Source of the DNA: Saprospiraceae bacterium
Lineage (GTDB): Bacteria; Bacteroidota; Bacteroidia; Chitinophagales; Saprospiraceae
Assembly (NCBI GenBank): GCA_016718505.1
Contig: JADKDE010000002.1
Span: 434,001-498,000 of the forward strand
Direction of reading: 5' to 3'
DNA: 64,000 bases
In this document: positions 36,464 to 46,717 of the stretch, piece after piece
Layout: every line of letters begins with the position of its first letter
How positions within the stretch are numbered: the stretch's first letter is position 1
Program-made: the position numbers and the translations under genes
The notes under the pieces: generated by a model
What the model saw: the letters and a program-made list of their open reading frames with translations, nothing else
The model's database searches: none
What the model was told of the DNA's origin: nothing

Positions 36464-37552
36464 ATGAAAAAAGAAGAAATTCCCTCATTTGCTGATTATT
36501 TGACCTCAGGAAGAAAGGTCAAGATGCAATTTTTCAATCAAATCAATAACTTGGTTGATTGGAGACCAATTACCACTCTAATTAATAGACATTATACCAA
36601 AGGTATGAGTGCTACGGGTAAACCCGCATATCATGGATTGCTACTTTTCAAAATGAGCTTACTACAAACATGGTACGGGTTAAGTGATTATGAAATTGAA
36701 GATCGGCTCAATGATAGCATTTCTTTCAGTAGATTTTGTGGATTGCAATTAAATGAATCATCACCAGATCATAGCACTTTAAGTAGGTTTAGGTCAATAA
36801 TGACACAAACAAAAGCTTATGATAAAATAATGAAAAACTTGAATAAACAGCTTGAAGCAAAAAAAACAATAGTCAAGACAGGAGTTATAGTGGATGCCAG
36901 TATTATCGACAGCCCATTAAAGCCAAAGGGACAAAGCACCTACGAAATAGAAGAATCGTTACAAGAGGAAGGGGAGGACGAGAATAAAAACAAATCAGAT
37001 AATCAAAATCCACAAAAGACTGAATCGGCACCAAAGATGATAAAAAAGTATTAAAGCCTGGAGTCGACGATGAAGGAAGTTGGGTTAAAAAGGCAGGAAA
37101 ATTGAGGTTTGGGTATAAGAAACATACCATTACAGACGAACAAGGAATGATACTTGGATTAGTAACCACAAAAGCAAGTGTAAATGAAATAAGTAATTTG
37201 GAGGAAGTACTAGAAAGTACGGACTTGCCAGCAGGGACAAGGGTAAGTGGAGACAAAGGCTACCAATCAGAAAAAAATGCAAAGCTATTAGAGTCAAAAA
37301 ATCTAAAGAATCAAATACTAAAGAAAGCAAAAAAGAATAAAGCCTTGACAAAATGGGAATTAAAGTTTAATAAAATAATAGGACAAACTCGATACAAAAT
37401 AGAAAGGACATTTGGGAGTATAAAAGATGGTTTAATGGAGGAGTAGCAAGGTACCGAGGATAGCAAAAATGCATACCCAAAACCTCATGGAATCGATGGC
37501 ATACAATTTATACCGTAGCCCTGGGATTATTATGCCCAGTGGTAAAATATAG
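36464..37552 (+). pseudogene. IS5-like DDE transposase (frameshifted)
   Basis: The start at 36464 (MKKEEIPSF) is preferred over the upstream TTG. The N-terminal domain is DUF772-like ('AYHGLLLFKMSLLQTWYGLSDYEIEDRL'). The catalytic residues are D in 'VIVDASIIDSP', D in 'VSGDKGYQS' and E in 'YKIERTFG', so the DDE triad is complete. The frame changes by -1 at the slippery run near 37042-37048, and two further single missing bases (near 37424 and 37460) are needed to reach 'MHTQNLMESMAYNLY' and the stop at 37552. The first shift may be programmed; the other two look like errors or decay. Confidence 0.8.
37042..37048 (+). promoter_or_regulatory. Possible -1 ribosomal frameshift site A_AAA_AAG
   Basis: In the zero frame the codons are ATA AAA AAG, then TAT TAA. 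Slipping back one base gives GTA TTA AAG CCT and enters the frame that carries the rest of the catalytic domain. This heptamer is the classic -1 signal of many IS elements. I see no clear downstream stem-loop. Confidence 0.45.
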
Positions 37553-37703
37553 TGAAAATAAGCCCCCAAATTGGATTATTTTGCCAATAAATTTAAAAAA
37601 AAGCCTCATGTTTTAAAAAATTAGGCCCCAAAATCCACTAAAGTGGTAATAAAGATCTCTGAAAGGGCAATAAAATTCTCAAATATTGTTTTGCAACGGT
37701 CTT

Positions 37704-37708
37704 AAACC
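37704..37708. repeat. Target-site duplication, right copy (AAACC)
   Basis: This is the right-hand partner of the AAACC at 36368-36372, immediately after the terminal inverted repeat. Confidence 0.75.
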
Positions 37709-37842
37709 TTTTTCTTTTCTAAGCTGCTTGAGCCTTTCACCAAATAGCGTCAATATCTTCTCCTCATCATAATTCATCCACAAAAAATAAAACAACCCAA
37801 TAAAATGGTACTGCATAAAATATACAGCATATATGTATTATT

Positions 37843-37858
37843 TGGCATGATTTTTGTA
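37843..37858 (+). promoter_or_regulatory. Possible sigma-54 type promoter
   Basis: TGGCATGATTTTTGTA has the GG/GT spacing of a -24/-12 promoter (consensus TGGCAC-N5-TTGCA) with GT in place of GC. It lies 135 bp before the lipoprotein gene. No sigma-54 activator gene is in the window, so this is only suggestive. Confidence 0.3.
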
Positions 37859-37992
37859 ATATATTATATAACCCTCTAGGCTAATCAGGCCTATTGCAAC
37901 CCGAGTACTTTCAAACTTTACGAATTTTATTTTTTTTAATCAAATAATCAATTACCATGTATTACTTTTATTATCATCAAAAATTCAAAAAC

Positions 37993-39039
37993 ATGACAAA
38001 ACGTATGAAACTACTCTGTTCCATATCCCTACTTGGGATATTCTGTATCACAGTCGGCTGCGGGGGCTGTGGGGGAGTGAAGAGGTCTAAAGACACTTTA
38101 GAAAATCGAAATTCAAAGGAAGACTTTCACAACAGTTTGAGTTCAAATTCATCAGAAACAACTTTAAGTACAACCGATGATTTAAAAGCTGCTCAAAGGC
38201 ATTTGGAAGATTCTATATTGAATAGTGGGGCAAAAGTATTTACCATCAATGAAAAAACCGGTGAAGTCGTAGGGTGTCCGTATCTGAAATTGGTGGGTGT
38301 TTATAGTTCAATGGATTTGTGGCGAGAGGATTCTATGAAAGCTGCTAGGGAAAAAGAAAAATTTCAACGACTTCTTCCAAAGTTAGAAAAAGCCTGGCTT
38401 GGAACAAAAGAAATTGTAATATCTGAAGAGTTTCCTGAAGGTGAAGATAGTTATCCAAGGTCTGGTTATTTTTCACTTGATGGAAAGTACCTCATCGTAC
38501 CAGATGGAATGGCACATGGCGGATATACGGATAAATTATATTTCTTTGATAATCAAGGAAATTTGTTAAAAAAATATTCTTTTCCAGAGCCACTAATAGC
38601 ATATATGGGTTTTAATTCGGAAAACACACATTTTTGGGTGCAAAGTCAAACAAATTCTGAATATTGGTTTTTTACTTCATCGGGCAAACTAGTAAGAAAA
38701 AGTAATAACTCGTCGTTGACTGAGACTGTTTCTACACCTATTGGTTTTAATAATGTAAGTAAAAAAGGGACTTTTTGGTTATTGGGAAATACTAATTTAT
38801 ATCACGAAAATGGATCTTTAATTGCCAAAATTAGAAATGAAAGTGAATATTCAATAATAAATGAAGATTTTGATTTATTATCCTATATTAGGAATAATCA
38901 AATAAAAATAGCGGATATTAGGACTAATAAAATTTTGTTTTATAGTAATGCACATTTTAAAAATTTAATTATGCATCAAGATGCTGCCTACATTTCATTT
39001 AATGATTATAAAACTTATAAATATGAAATTTCAAAATAA
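37993..39039 (+). CDS. Predicted lipoprotein of unknown function
   Basis: The protein has 348 residues from the start at 37993 (MTKRMKLLCS); the frame is open 36 bp further upstream. A lipoprotein signal ends in 'ITVGCGGCGG', followed by a polar Ser/Asn-rich linker. Residues ~140-345 contain blade-like repeats ('GYFSLDGKYLIVP', 'KLYFFDNQGNLLKKY', 'WFFTSSGKLVRKS') that look like a beta-propeller. No enzyme motif is recognised. Its last 17 bases overlap the start of the M23/SprB giant, so the two are co-expressed, and the lipoprotein may assist that protein at the outer membrane. Confidence 0.65.
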   Translation: MTKRMKLLCSISLLGIFCITVGCGGCGGVKRSKDTLENRNSKEDFHNSLSSNSSETTLSTTDDLKAAQRHLEDSILNSGAKVFTINEKTGEVVGCPYLKLVGVYSSMDLWREDSMKAAREKEKFQRLLPKLEKAWLGTKEIVISEEFPEGEDSYPRSGYFSLDGKYLIVPDGMAHGGYTDKLYFFDNQGNLLKKYSFPEPLIAYMGFNSENTHFWVQSQTNSEYWFFTSSGKLVRKSNNSSLTETVSTPIGFNNVSKKGTFWLLGNTNLYHENGSLIAKIRNESEYSIINEDFDLLSYIRNNQIKIADIRTNKILFYSNAHFKNLIMHQDAAYISFNDYKTYKYEISK

Positions 39040-42000
39040 TTTACTAATTCAATTTTTTATAATACTTAACTTAAGTATTATAAATGCCCAATCTCCAATT
39101 TGGCCACTTGAAAATAATTGGAATCAAATCAATTGCACATTTGCAGAACGACATAGTTCTTTTCATGGAGCGATTGACATCAATTTACCTAATGGAAAAA
39201 CATTCAAAACAGTAAAAAAAGGGAAAGTATTTGATACTGGAAATTTTACTGAGCTTCGATGGAATTATCAAAGCACAGAATCTATCTCTTATCTGAATAA
39301 AGCTAAATATGGAGACTATACCCATCTGATTCCTGGTATTGTTGGAGGGCAAGAATATCCTGAAGGTACTCCAATTGGCATAATGGATAGTTTGGGTCAT
39401 CTACACTTTGAAATGTGGATTCGAGACTGCCCTGAAACTAGCTGCCCCTGGCGACGAGTAGATCCATTGAATAATCCAGAAACAAACTTTTTGAATAAAC
39501 CTCCTGGGTATGATGATAAGTGGGCAGCTGAGATTAGTAATATTATTCTCCACCCAGTCAATGAGGTAAATGGCATTAAATCAGGATACATAATACCAAC
39601 TAATACTAATGACGGTTTATTTGATTTTCATGAAAATTCGCTGAGAATTCATATTAAAGATAGGCCTAATCAAGATGAAGTAGTGTATAATTCGAATTCA
39701 GATAAAATTAAATTATTTGGAGCAATAGGAACCATTTTGAATGTAAGAGACCCATTAGTTACGTCTGGAGTGAATAGTATAGGGTCAGGTTTGGGTATAT
39801 ACGAGACGAAGATGAAAGTAAATGAGTCAGATTTTTTCCACATTAAATTTGATGAAATTTATGCCACAGAAACAGGTAGTTATAAGTCTTTCTTTAAAAC
39901 AGAATACAATACAATAGAAGGGTCCAGTTCATTCTATGGGAATTATGATTACTTAAAGTTACGAAGACTGCACGGCGACAATAAATGTTTCCCTCACAAA
40001 ACAATTAGTGGTGTAAACAATCACGGAGTCTGGAATACAAGATTGCATAAAAGGAATACGGAATTAAGCGAAACTATACCATTAAATTTTGCCTTTTTAC
40101 CTTCTGATAGTAAGTACAAAGATGGCAATCATACTCTGTCATATCTGGTTTCAGATGCCGCTGGAAATTCTAACTCATCAGTTGTGAAAGTCACCCTCGA
40201 CAATTTCCAGCCTTATGTAGAAAATGTATCTGTACATATAGAGGGTGGCCCACAAAAGATACTGTCCAATATGAATTGGTATGCGACCAACCCGAGCAGC
40301 AGTTCTGAGATAAAACTCGTCCGACCGAAGGAAGCAGGCATTCAAGATATCACACAGGTCACTGGTAAGTTGGTGGTCTATGCCATTTTTTCTGAAGAAA
40401 TGCAGCCGACCACGGTCACTGGCGAGTTAGTGAACTTCCAAGGAGAGGTGCAAGGGCAATTGATCGATGCTTCTGCCAACAAGTATATGTTTAAGTTTAA
40501 TGATGTCAATATTGCCAGTCAACTTACACTTGATAAATGCTATGGTATAAGGTTTAAAGGCAAGGACATGAGTGGTAACAATATCATAGACTTTAAACTG
40601 CCAGCCCAATCACCTGTTTACTGTGGATGGACGAACAGCAATATCCTTAGGACAGTTCCTAAGCGAACTTCTGCGACGACATGGGACAAAGTGGTCGAGA
40701 ATGGCAAAGACGAAGTTCATAGCTTTAGAATCCATAAATGTACAGGACTAATAGGAGAAGATGAAATAGAAAAGAGGGGGATGATTACATCTTGTGATGA
40801 TTTTGCTACAAATTTGACCATCACCACCTCACCAGTATCACCCATGTCAGATGGAAATATTAAAGCAATTTTATTGCAAGGCTCTACCGATGGCTATACT
40901 ATAAAGTGGTATGATCGAGCTGGCACATTGGTTTCTTCTGATTGGGGCTTTAGTCCTTCAAAAGGAGGGACATATTGTTACGAAATAGAGTCCGATTGTG
41001 CTAAGACTGGAGAGTTTTGTAAGTTTAATGATTGTGTAGAAGTGCCTTGTAGTGGTTTCGAAGAAGTAGATCCAGAATTCAGTGAGGCAATAAAATTTCA
41101 ATTACAGGAGCCATCAGAAAAGGGAAATTAGTTGTAGTGACTACAGTGTCCTATAAAGATTTTGATCCAAGTCAGGCGATCATTCAGTGGTTTGATAATT
41201 ATGGAAATTTGGTTACAACGGCAGATGGCTTTAGTCCACAACTGGGCCCTGGTCGGTATTGTGCTAGAATCCAATGGGGATGTATAACAGGCGAGAATTG
41301 TATCGATGTCGGATGCGATCTAAGGGAGAATCTAACCATTGTTGAGCATACTGCAAAGATCGAACAAAACTTTAATGATAATGGACTTTCATCTGTTTCC
41401 ATTACCTTCACTAATCCAGAAGATAACTACGGTGGAGACCAAATTATTTGGTATAATAGTTCTGGTGAAGAAATCGGACAGGGCTTGATTATAGAAGGCT
41501 TAACTCCAGGTAAATACAAGTACAAAATTTCTCGGGGAAATTGTTATGGAGGAGAATTTGAAATTGAAATTACAGGATGTGAAAGTATGGCAAGAATATC
41601 AGACGCTGATTATACTATCCAACAAGCTGGGACTGATATATGGGGTTATTTTCTTTACCTTACTTTCCTTGATGAAGAAAAATATAAGAATTTGACTGTA
41701 AAATGGTTTGATGGGTCTGGCTTAATTGGTGAAGGTAATAAAATCAAGGTACAATTAAACAGTGCTGTATATCCAGTCTTTATATACAAAGATTGTTTTA
41801 AACCAATGCCTATTACTGTGATCGATAGATGTGAACAATTGAAAGGAGCTTATGCACAAACACCAATCATTTTTTATCAACCTATGAGCGGCTTATCTCC
41901 TAATTACACTGTTGGTTTTAGATATACCTTGCATTCTATATCCGAAAATTTCCTAATAGAACTGTTCGATGAAAATGGACAACTTTTACGTTCCGCAACT

Positions 42001-44607
42001 ATACCTGTTATTTGGGATGTTCCACCAGGAAGATATACTGTAAAGTTTTATGATAATGGATGTATGTTTTTTAGTGCAAACATCGAACTTTTACCTTGCC
42101 CTGATGATCCAAACTGGTATAATTGGATGATAAACGACTATCATGGAATATTGGTGAATCATTACCAAAGTTTCAACAATCAAGGTAGTATCAAACTTAA
42201 AAACATAGGAGCTCCAGCTTGGAGTGCTGGCATTGAATGGTATAATGGACAAGGAGAGAAAATTAGTACAGGCAATCAAATCACGGGCTTAAGTCCTGGA
42301 GTCTATTGTCTCAAAGTAAAGGATGATGGTCCATGTTTGAACTTAGACCGGTGTTTTAAAATATTTAATTGTGGAAATTTTGATGCAAAAATTACCCCAA
42401 CAGGTAGTTTTAGTTCTACATGTAAAGATGGTAAATTAAAAATTGAAGTCATTTATTCCTCTGGGCTCTATTCTATCGATATTAAAGGGCCAGACGGCAT
42501 GATTACTAGTCTCGAGAATGAACCTAAAGATCCAATAACCGGTTTATACTTGAATAATGTTCACATTTTTGATGGACTTTTGCCGGGTATCTATGATATT
42601 GAAATTAAGGATATACATTGTGGGAGTACTTACAAATATAAAGAAGTAGTAGGGACGCTGCCTATTGGTATATCCCGTGTAACTAATATTAGAACTTGTA
42701 GGGATAATGATCAAATTGGTGAAGGATCTATATCATTGAATTTAGGAACTGAAGATACAAAAGATTGGGAAATAAGTTGGAGTGGTTCAGGGCCATTTAC
42801 TTATACAAACAATGGAATTTCAAATATTAATACACCAGGGACTTATAAAGTGCTTATTGTGAATAAACAAGGTTGTTCTTTACAGTTTGAGCAAAAAATT
42901 GTTTGTTGCTTATCATTTGTAACAATAAACGGAGAAAGAACAATTGTTGAGCCTAATATCCCTCCTTTAAATATTAATTTAATTCCAACTCACATTGATG
43001 GAATTAAAGACAATTTTGGGCGTATTTTTACTGAAGGTGCTGGACCAAATTTAGCATTTAATTGGGCAGGACCTGATGGGTATTCAAGTTCAAATCCCAG
43101 TTTAACCAACCTTAAGGCAGGTGTTTATTGTTTGACAGTCACAAATGGTTGCGACTCCTACAATACCTGTATTCAAGTTTATGATTGTAGAATTGATAAA
43201 ATAAATATCAACTTGATTGGTTTAGATGCTTGTTCTGAGAGATTAGGGAATGAAATAAAAATTTATCCTTTTGGTATATTGCGAACTTCTCCATCTGGTG
43301 GTGTTGGAGCTCCCTACAATATTGAATGGAGTAACGGTTCAACTCAAGACTATATTGATAATTTATCTCCTGGTGATTATTGTGTAACTGTTTCGGATAG
43401 AATAGGTTGTAGAGTAGATGCATGCTTTGCAGTAGGGTCTAATCAAGCTTTGTTTACCGACCCAAATTGTAATATTACTTGCAATACACGTTTCATAAGA
43501 GAGCAAAGTGTTGTTAAATCTTGGTGGAATCCAGACCATTGTAATCTACTACACTATCTTTGTCAAGGTTCAGACATCACGCATACTTATGAATATCCCG
43601 ATATCACGATTTCGCCTCCTACAAATTCTATGAGTTGCGATATTACTATTTTATGCCCGAATCCAGCTCGTACATTAAAATATATTATTCCTGGCTATGA
43701 AGAAACAATATGTTTAAGTGATAAAAGCAATCAAAACCAAAGTGATTTTTTTAATTATTATGGGTGTTTGGTTTCATATTGTGACTATCCAACACTTGGT
43801 AAATTTATGTATAAAAAAATATTAGAGGAATATGATGAAATAAATTGTACAAATGTTGAAGAAGAAGGCGAACCACCTTCTTACTATTGCTTGGTATCCT
43901 TATATTGCGATAATGGAAAGACTTCAGAATCAACTACGGCATTAGGATCTTTTGAAGGTGCATTTGAACCAACTGAAATTGAATGTGCAGGTAACCTTAA
44001 GTTTAATGTTTTATATGAAGGACGGCCACCGACTAAGCTGGGAGATAACCCTGATATCTTTTCACTGACAATTTCAGACAATTGTGATTATTTAAAATGT
44101 AGTTTAAATAACAAGGTAAAGTCAGGCAATGGAAAAATTGCAGTATTTAATAGCAAAAATATACTGTTGGCAACTTATTTGGTTTATCTAAAGGAAGGTT
44201 TCAAAGAGGTTTTATTGCCTTTGGATGATTTAATTGGGAAAGATGAAGTGATAAAATGTGAGTTAACATTACCAAATGGTAGGATGATTTCAAAAACAAT
44301 TGAAAACACATGCCATTTGTTACGCAGTAAGCCCATTGAGAATGTGAAGAGGTGGAATGTTTCTGTCTATCCCAATCCTTCATTTTCAAGTTTATTTTGT
44401 AAATTGAAAATTGACATTCCAGCAATTATTAACCTAGAAGTATTTGATAATTTGGGAATTAAGACCCAAAATACTACAATCACCCTAGAAAATGGCACAC
44501 ATATTTTGCCTTTAGAAATCAGTAATCTTACACCTGGTATTTACTATCTCAAAATCATCAACAAATCCACGAATGCGATTGAAATATTGAAATTTGTGAA
44601 AATGTGA
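39023..44607 (+). pseudogene. Giant T9SS-secreted M23 peptidase-like / SprB-repeat protein (one frameshift)
   Basis: The product has ~1860 residues. The start at 39023 opens a signal peptide (MKFQNNLLIQFF..INAQ). An M23/LytM-like domain (about 25-170) has the metal ligands H48xxxD52 and H126xH128 ('HLHFEMW'), so it may cleave peptidoglycan or glycine-rich peptides. Cysteine-rich repeats follow (about 600-1480), with 'I.WYN..G..I..G..I.GL.PG.YC.KV' wording like SprB repeats. A type A sorting domain ends the protein ('SVYPNPSFSSLFCKLKI...GIYYLKI'). The frame breaks near 41093 in an AAAA run. One added base joins EAIK to ISITGAIRKGKL within a repeat, and the length is 3n+2, as expected. Confidence 0.75.
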
Positions 44608-44622
44608 TTTATATTGAAAACT

Positions 44623-44661
44623 TAGGCTGAGCAATTATTTTGCTCAGCCTATTTTGGTTTT
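44623..44661 (+). terminator. Rho-independent terminator of the M23/SprB gene
   Basis: TAGGCTGAGCAA and TTGCTCAGCCTA form a 12-bp perfect stem with loop TTATT. It is followed by a T-rich tract (TTTTGGTTTTT) and lies 15 bp after the stop codon. Confidence 0.88.
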
Positions 44662-44662
44662 T

Positions 44663-44755
44663 ACCGTGCCCGATATCGATCGGAGTGGCTGCGCAGCAGG
44701 TCCATAGGACGGTGCCCACGTAGAGCGAGTGTCGAGCAAGGCGAGACATCGGCCA
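44663..44755 (-). repeat. GC-rich intergenic hairpin element, copy 3
   Basis: This GC-rich block sits between the terminator and the parE promoter. It has GTCC-ATA-GGAC and CTGCGCAG self-complementary pieces, and on the minus strand ends CTCCGATCGATATCGGGCACGG, comparable to the CTCCGATCGCTGACGC end of the 61262 copy. It is the most divergent of the four. Confidence 0.4.
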
Positions 44756-44788
44756 AATCAAATTAGGGGTCATATTAAAAAATATGAT

Positions 44789-44796
44789 TATATTTG
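44789..44796 (+). promoter_or_regulatory. Candidate -7 box of parE
   Basis: TATATTTG matches TAnnTTTG and lies 21 bp before the chosen parE start codon. No firm -33 TTG was found. Confidence 0.4.
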
Positions 44797-44817
44797 CACC
44801 TAAACACAGTAATATTC

Positions 44818-46716
44818 ATGGCTGAAATTAGATACGAAGACGATAGTATAATTTCTTTAGATTGGAAGGATCATATCCGATTAAGACCGGGTATGTATAT
44901 CGGAAAACTTGGGGATGGCTCGACGCCAGAAGATGGTATATACGTCCTTTTGAAGGAAATTATAGACAATAGCATCGACGAATTTGTCATGGGAAATGGC
45001 CGTGAGATTGACATAAAGATTGACAAAAACAAGGTCATGATTCGGGATTTTGGGCGAGGTATTCCCTTGGGCAAAGTTATCGATTGTGTGTCGAGAATCA
45101 ATACAGGAGGAAAGTACGACAATAAAGCTTTCAAAAAATCTGTCGGTCTGAATGGAGTCGGAACCAAGGCTGTAAATGCGCTGAGTGATTATTTTTTGGT
45201 AAAATCGGTGCGTGACGGCGAATTGAAATCGGCTGAATTTAATAAAGGGATTTTGACCAATGATAATCCAATCGTGAAGGTTTCTGAAAAGAATGGAACC
45301 TTTATGGAATTCGTACCAGACGAGACCATTTTCAAAAACTTTTTTTGGCGTCCAGAATTCATCGAAAATCAACTTTGGAATTACGTATATCTGAATGCGG
45401 GATTGAAAATAAACTTCAATGGAAAGACTTTCGTAAGTAAGAATGGGCTTTTGGATTTATTGACAAAGAAGACCGCTGCTGAGGAATTGCATTATCCCAT
45501 TATCCATCTTCATGGGGAGGATATAGAACTGGCGATGTCGCACTCGAACCAATATGGTGAGCAATATTATTCATTCGTCAATGGACAATACACTACGCAA
45601 GGAGGAACACACCTAGCCGCTTTTAGAGAATCTTTGGTCAAGACCTTAAGGGATTTTTATGGTAAAAACTTTGATGCTCAAGACATAAGGACGTCAGTCG
45701 TAGCTGCACTGAGTGTTAGGATAGAAGAGCCAGTTTTTGAATCACAAACCAAGACCAAGCTAGGCTCGCTTACTGTTTCACCCGATGGCCAGTCTATTAG
45801 AACTTTTATCAATGATTTTCTCAGTAAAGAGTTAGACAATTTTTTACATAGAAATCCAGAGGTAGCACAAGCCATGCTGAAGCGAATTCTTCAATCCGAA
45901 AGAGAGCGAAAAGAAATCGCAGGCATCAAAAAACTGGCCAATGAACGAGCTAAAAAGGCCAATATTCACAATAAAAAATTGAAAGATTGCCGTGCCCACT
46001 ACAACGAGAAAAATAGCGGCAGTATAGAAGATCGCCAAAGCACAACCCTTTTTATTACGGAAGGGGACAGTGCCAGCGGTAGTATCACAAAAAGTCGTAA
46101 TGTCCAGACTCAAGCGGTCTTTAGTTTGCGTGGAAAGCCGCTCAACTGCTATGGCATGACCAAGAAAGTCGTTTATCAAAACGAAGAATTAAATTTGCTC
46201 CAACACGCACTCAATATTGAAGACGATATGGACGATTTGAGATTTAATAGAATCGTGATTGCCACCGATGCCGACGTGGATGGTATGCATATTCGACTTT
46301 TGTTGCTGACTTTTTTCTTGCAGTTTTTTCCAGATTTGGTGCGAAATGGCCACTTATTTATACTGCAAACACCTCTGTTTAGGGTTAGAGACAAGTCAAA
46401 AACTTTTTACTGCTATAGCGAAACCGAAAAACAAACAGCGATATCCTCACTAAGAGGAAAGCCCGAAATCACCCGATTTAAGGGTCTTGGGGAGATCAGT
46501 CCAGATGAATTTGGTAAATTTATTGGAGATGACATTCGTCTTGATCCAGTTATATTGCACGACGATCAAAGCATCGAAGATATTCTTGAATATTATATGG
46601 GAAAAAATACCCCAGATCGACAAGAATTTATCATTGGGAATCTGAGGGTAGAGCAGGACGATGTTACGGAAGAAATTGAAGAAATCCTAGAAATGGAAGA
46701 AGCAGAGGCTCAATAA
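44818..46716 (+). CDS. parE: DNA topoisomerase IV subunit B
   Basis: The protein has 632 residues from the ATG at 44818 (MAEIRYEDD); the upstream in-frame Met at 44794 overlaps the -7 box. It has a GHKL ATPase domain ('EIIDNSIDEFVMG', 'DFGRGIPLG', 'VGLNGVGTKAVNALS') and a TOPRIM domain with 'ITEGDSASGS' (E415) and 'ATDADVDGMHIRLLLLTFF'. Together with ParC it decatenates daughter chromosomes. It lacks the GyrB insert and follows the ParE pattern of Bacteroidota. parC is not downstream; an agmatinase gene starts one base after the stop. Confidence 0.92.
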   Translation: MAEIRYEDDSIISLDWKDHIRLRPGMYIGKLGDGSTPEDGIYVLLKEIIDNSIDEFVMGNGREIDIKIDKNKVMIRDFGRGIPLGKVIDCVSRINTGGKYDNKAFKKSVGLNGVGTKAVNALSDYFLVKSVRDGELKSAEFNKGILTNDNPIVKVSEKNGTFMEFVPDETIFKNFFWRPEFIENQLWNYVYLNAGLKINFNGKTFVSKNGLLDLLTKKTAAEELHYPIIHLHGEDIELAMSHSNQYGEQYYSFVNGQYTTQGGTHLAAFRESLVKTLRDFYGKNFDAQDIRTSVVAALSVRIEEPVFESQTKTKLGSLTVSPDGQSIRTFINDFLSKELDNFLHRNPEVAQAMLKRILQSERERKEIAGIKKLANERAKKANIHNKKLKDCRAHYNEKNSGSIEDRQSTTLFITEGDSASGSITKSRNVQTQAVFSLRGKPLNCYGMTKKVVYQNEELNLLQHALNIEDDMDDLRFNRIVIATDADVDGMHIRLLLLTFFLQFFPDLVRNGHLFILQTPLFRVRDKSKTFYCYSETEKQTAISSLRGKPEITRFKGLGEISPDEFGKFIGDDIRLDPVILHDDQSIEDILEYYMGKNTPDRQEFIIGNLRVEQDDVTEEIEEILEMEEAEAQ

Positions 46717-46717
46717 A

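Larger units (their letters stand above)
36373..37703 (+). mobile_element. Insertion sequence, IS5-like, 1331 bp
   Basis: The element is bounded by 12-bp perfect inverted repeats, AAGACCGTTGCA (36373-36384) and TGCAACGGTCTT (37692-37703), and flanked by the 5-bp duplication AAACC. It carries one DDE transposase in about three reading frames. The sequence style and DUF772-like N-terminus suggest the IS5 group; a 5-bp duplication is not the usual 4 bp of the IS5 subgroup, so the exact family is uncertain. It interrupts an HTH gene on the opposite strand. Confidence 0.88.
36199..37777 (-). pseudogene. Cro/C1-type HTH regulator split by an insertion sequence
   Basis: Two halves on the minus strand flank the IS. 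Codons from 37777 give MNYDEEKILTLFGERLKQLR then KEKG. The part ending at 36199 gives FSNYEQFAYTYYFNRVQYGRYEKG and continues LKTLLKILSFHNMTLSEFFDHS. Removing the IS and one copy of the 5-bp duplication joins them in frame as KEKG-FSNYEQF, an 80-residue helix-turn-helix protein of a kind common in Bacteroidota. This is a clean, recent-looking disruption; the DNA-binding helix pair is separated from its N-terminal helix. What it regulated is unknown. The adjacent gap 35893-36198 shows nothing else convincing. Confidence 0.85.

Noticed and set aside
36373..37703. Assignment to IS1182 or IS4 families
   Set aside because: The DUF772-like start and the compact DDE spacing look more IS5-like; the 5-bp duplication leaves the subgroup open.
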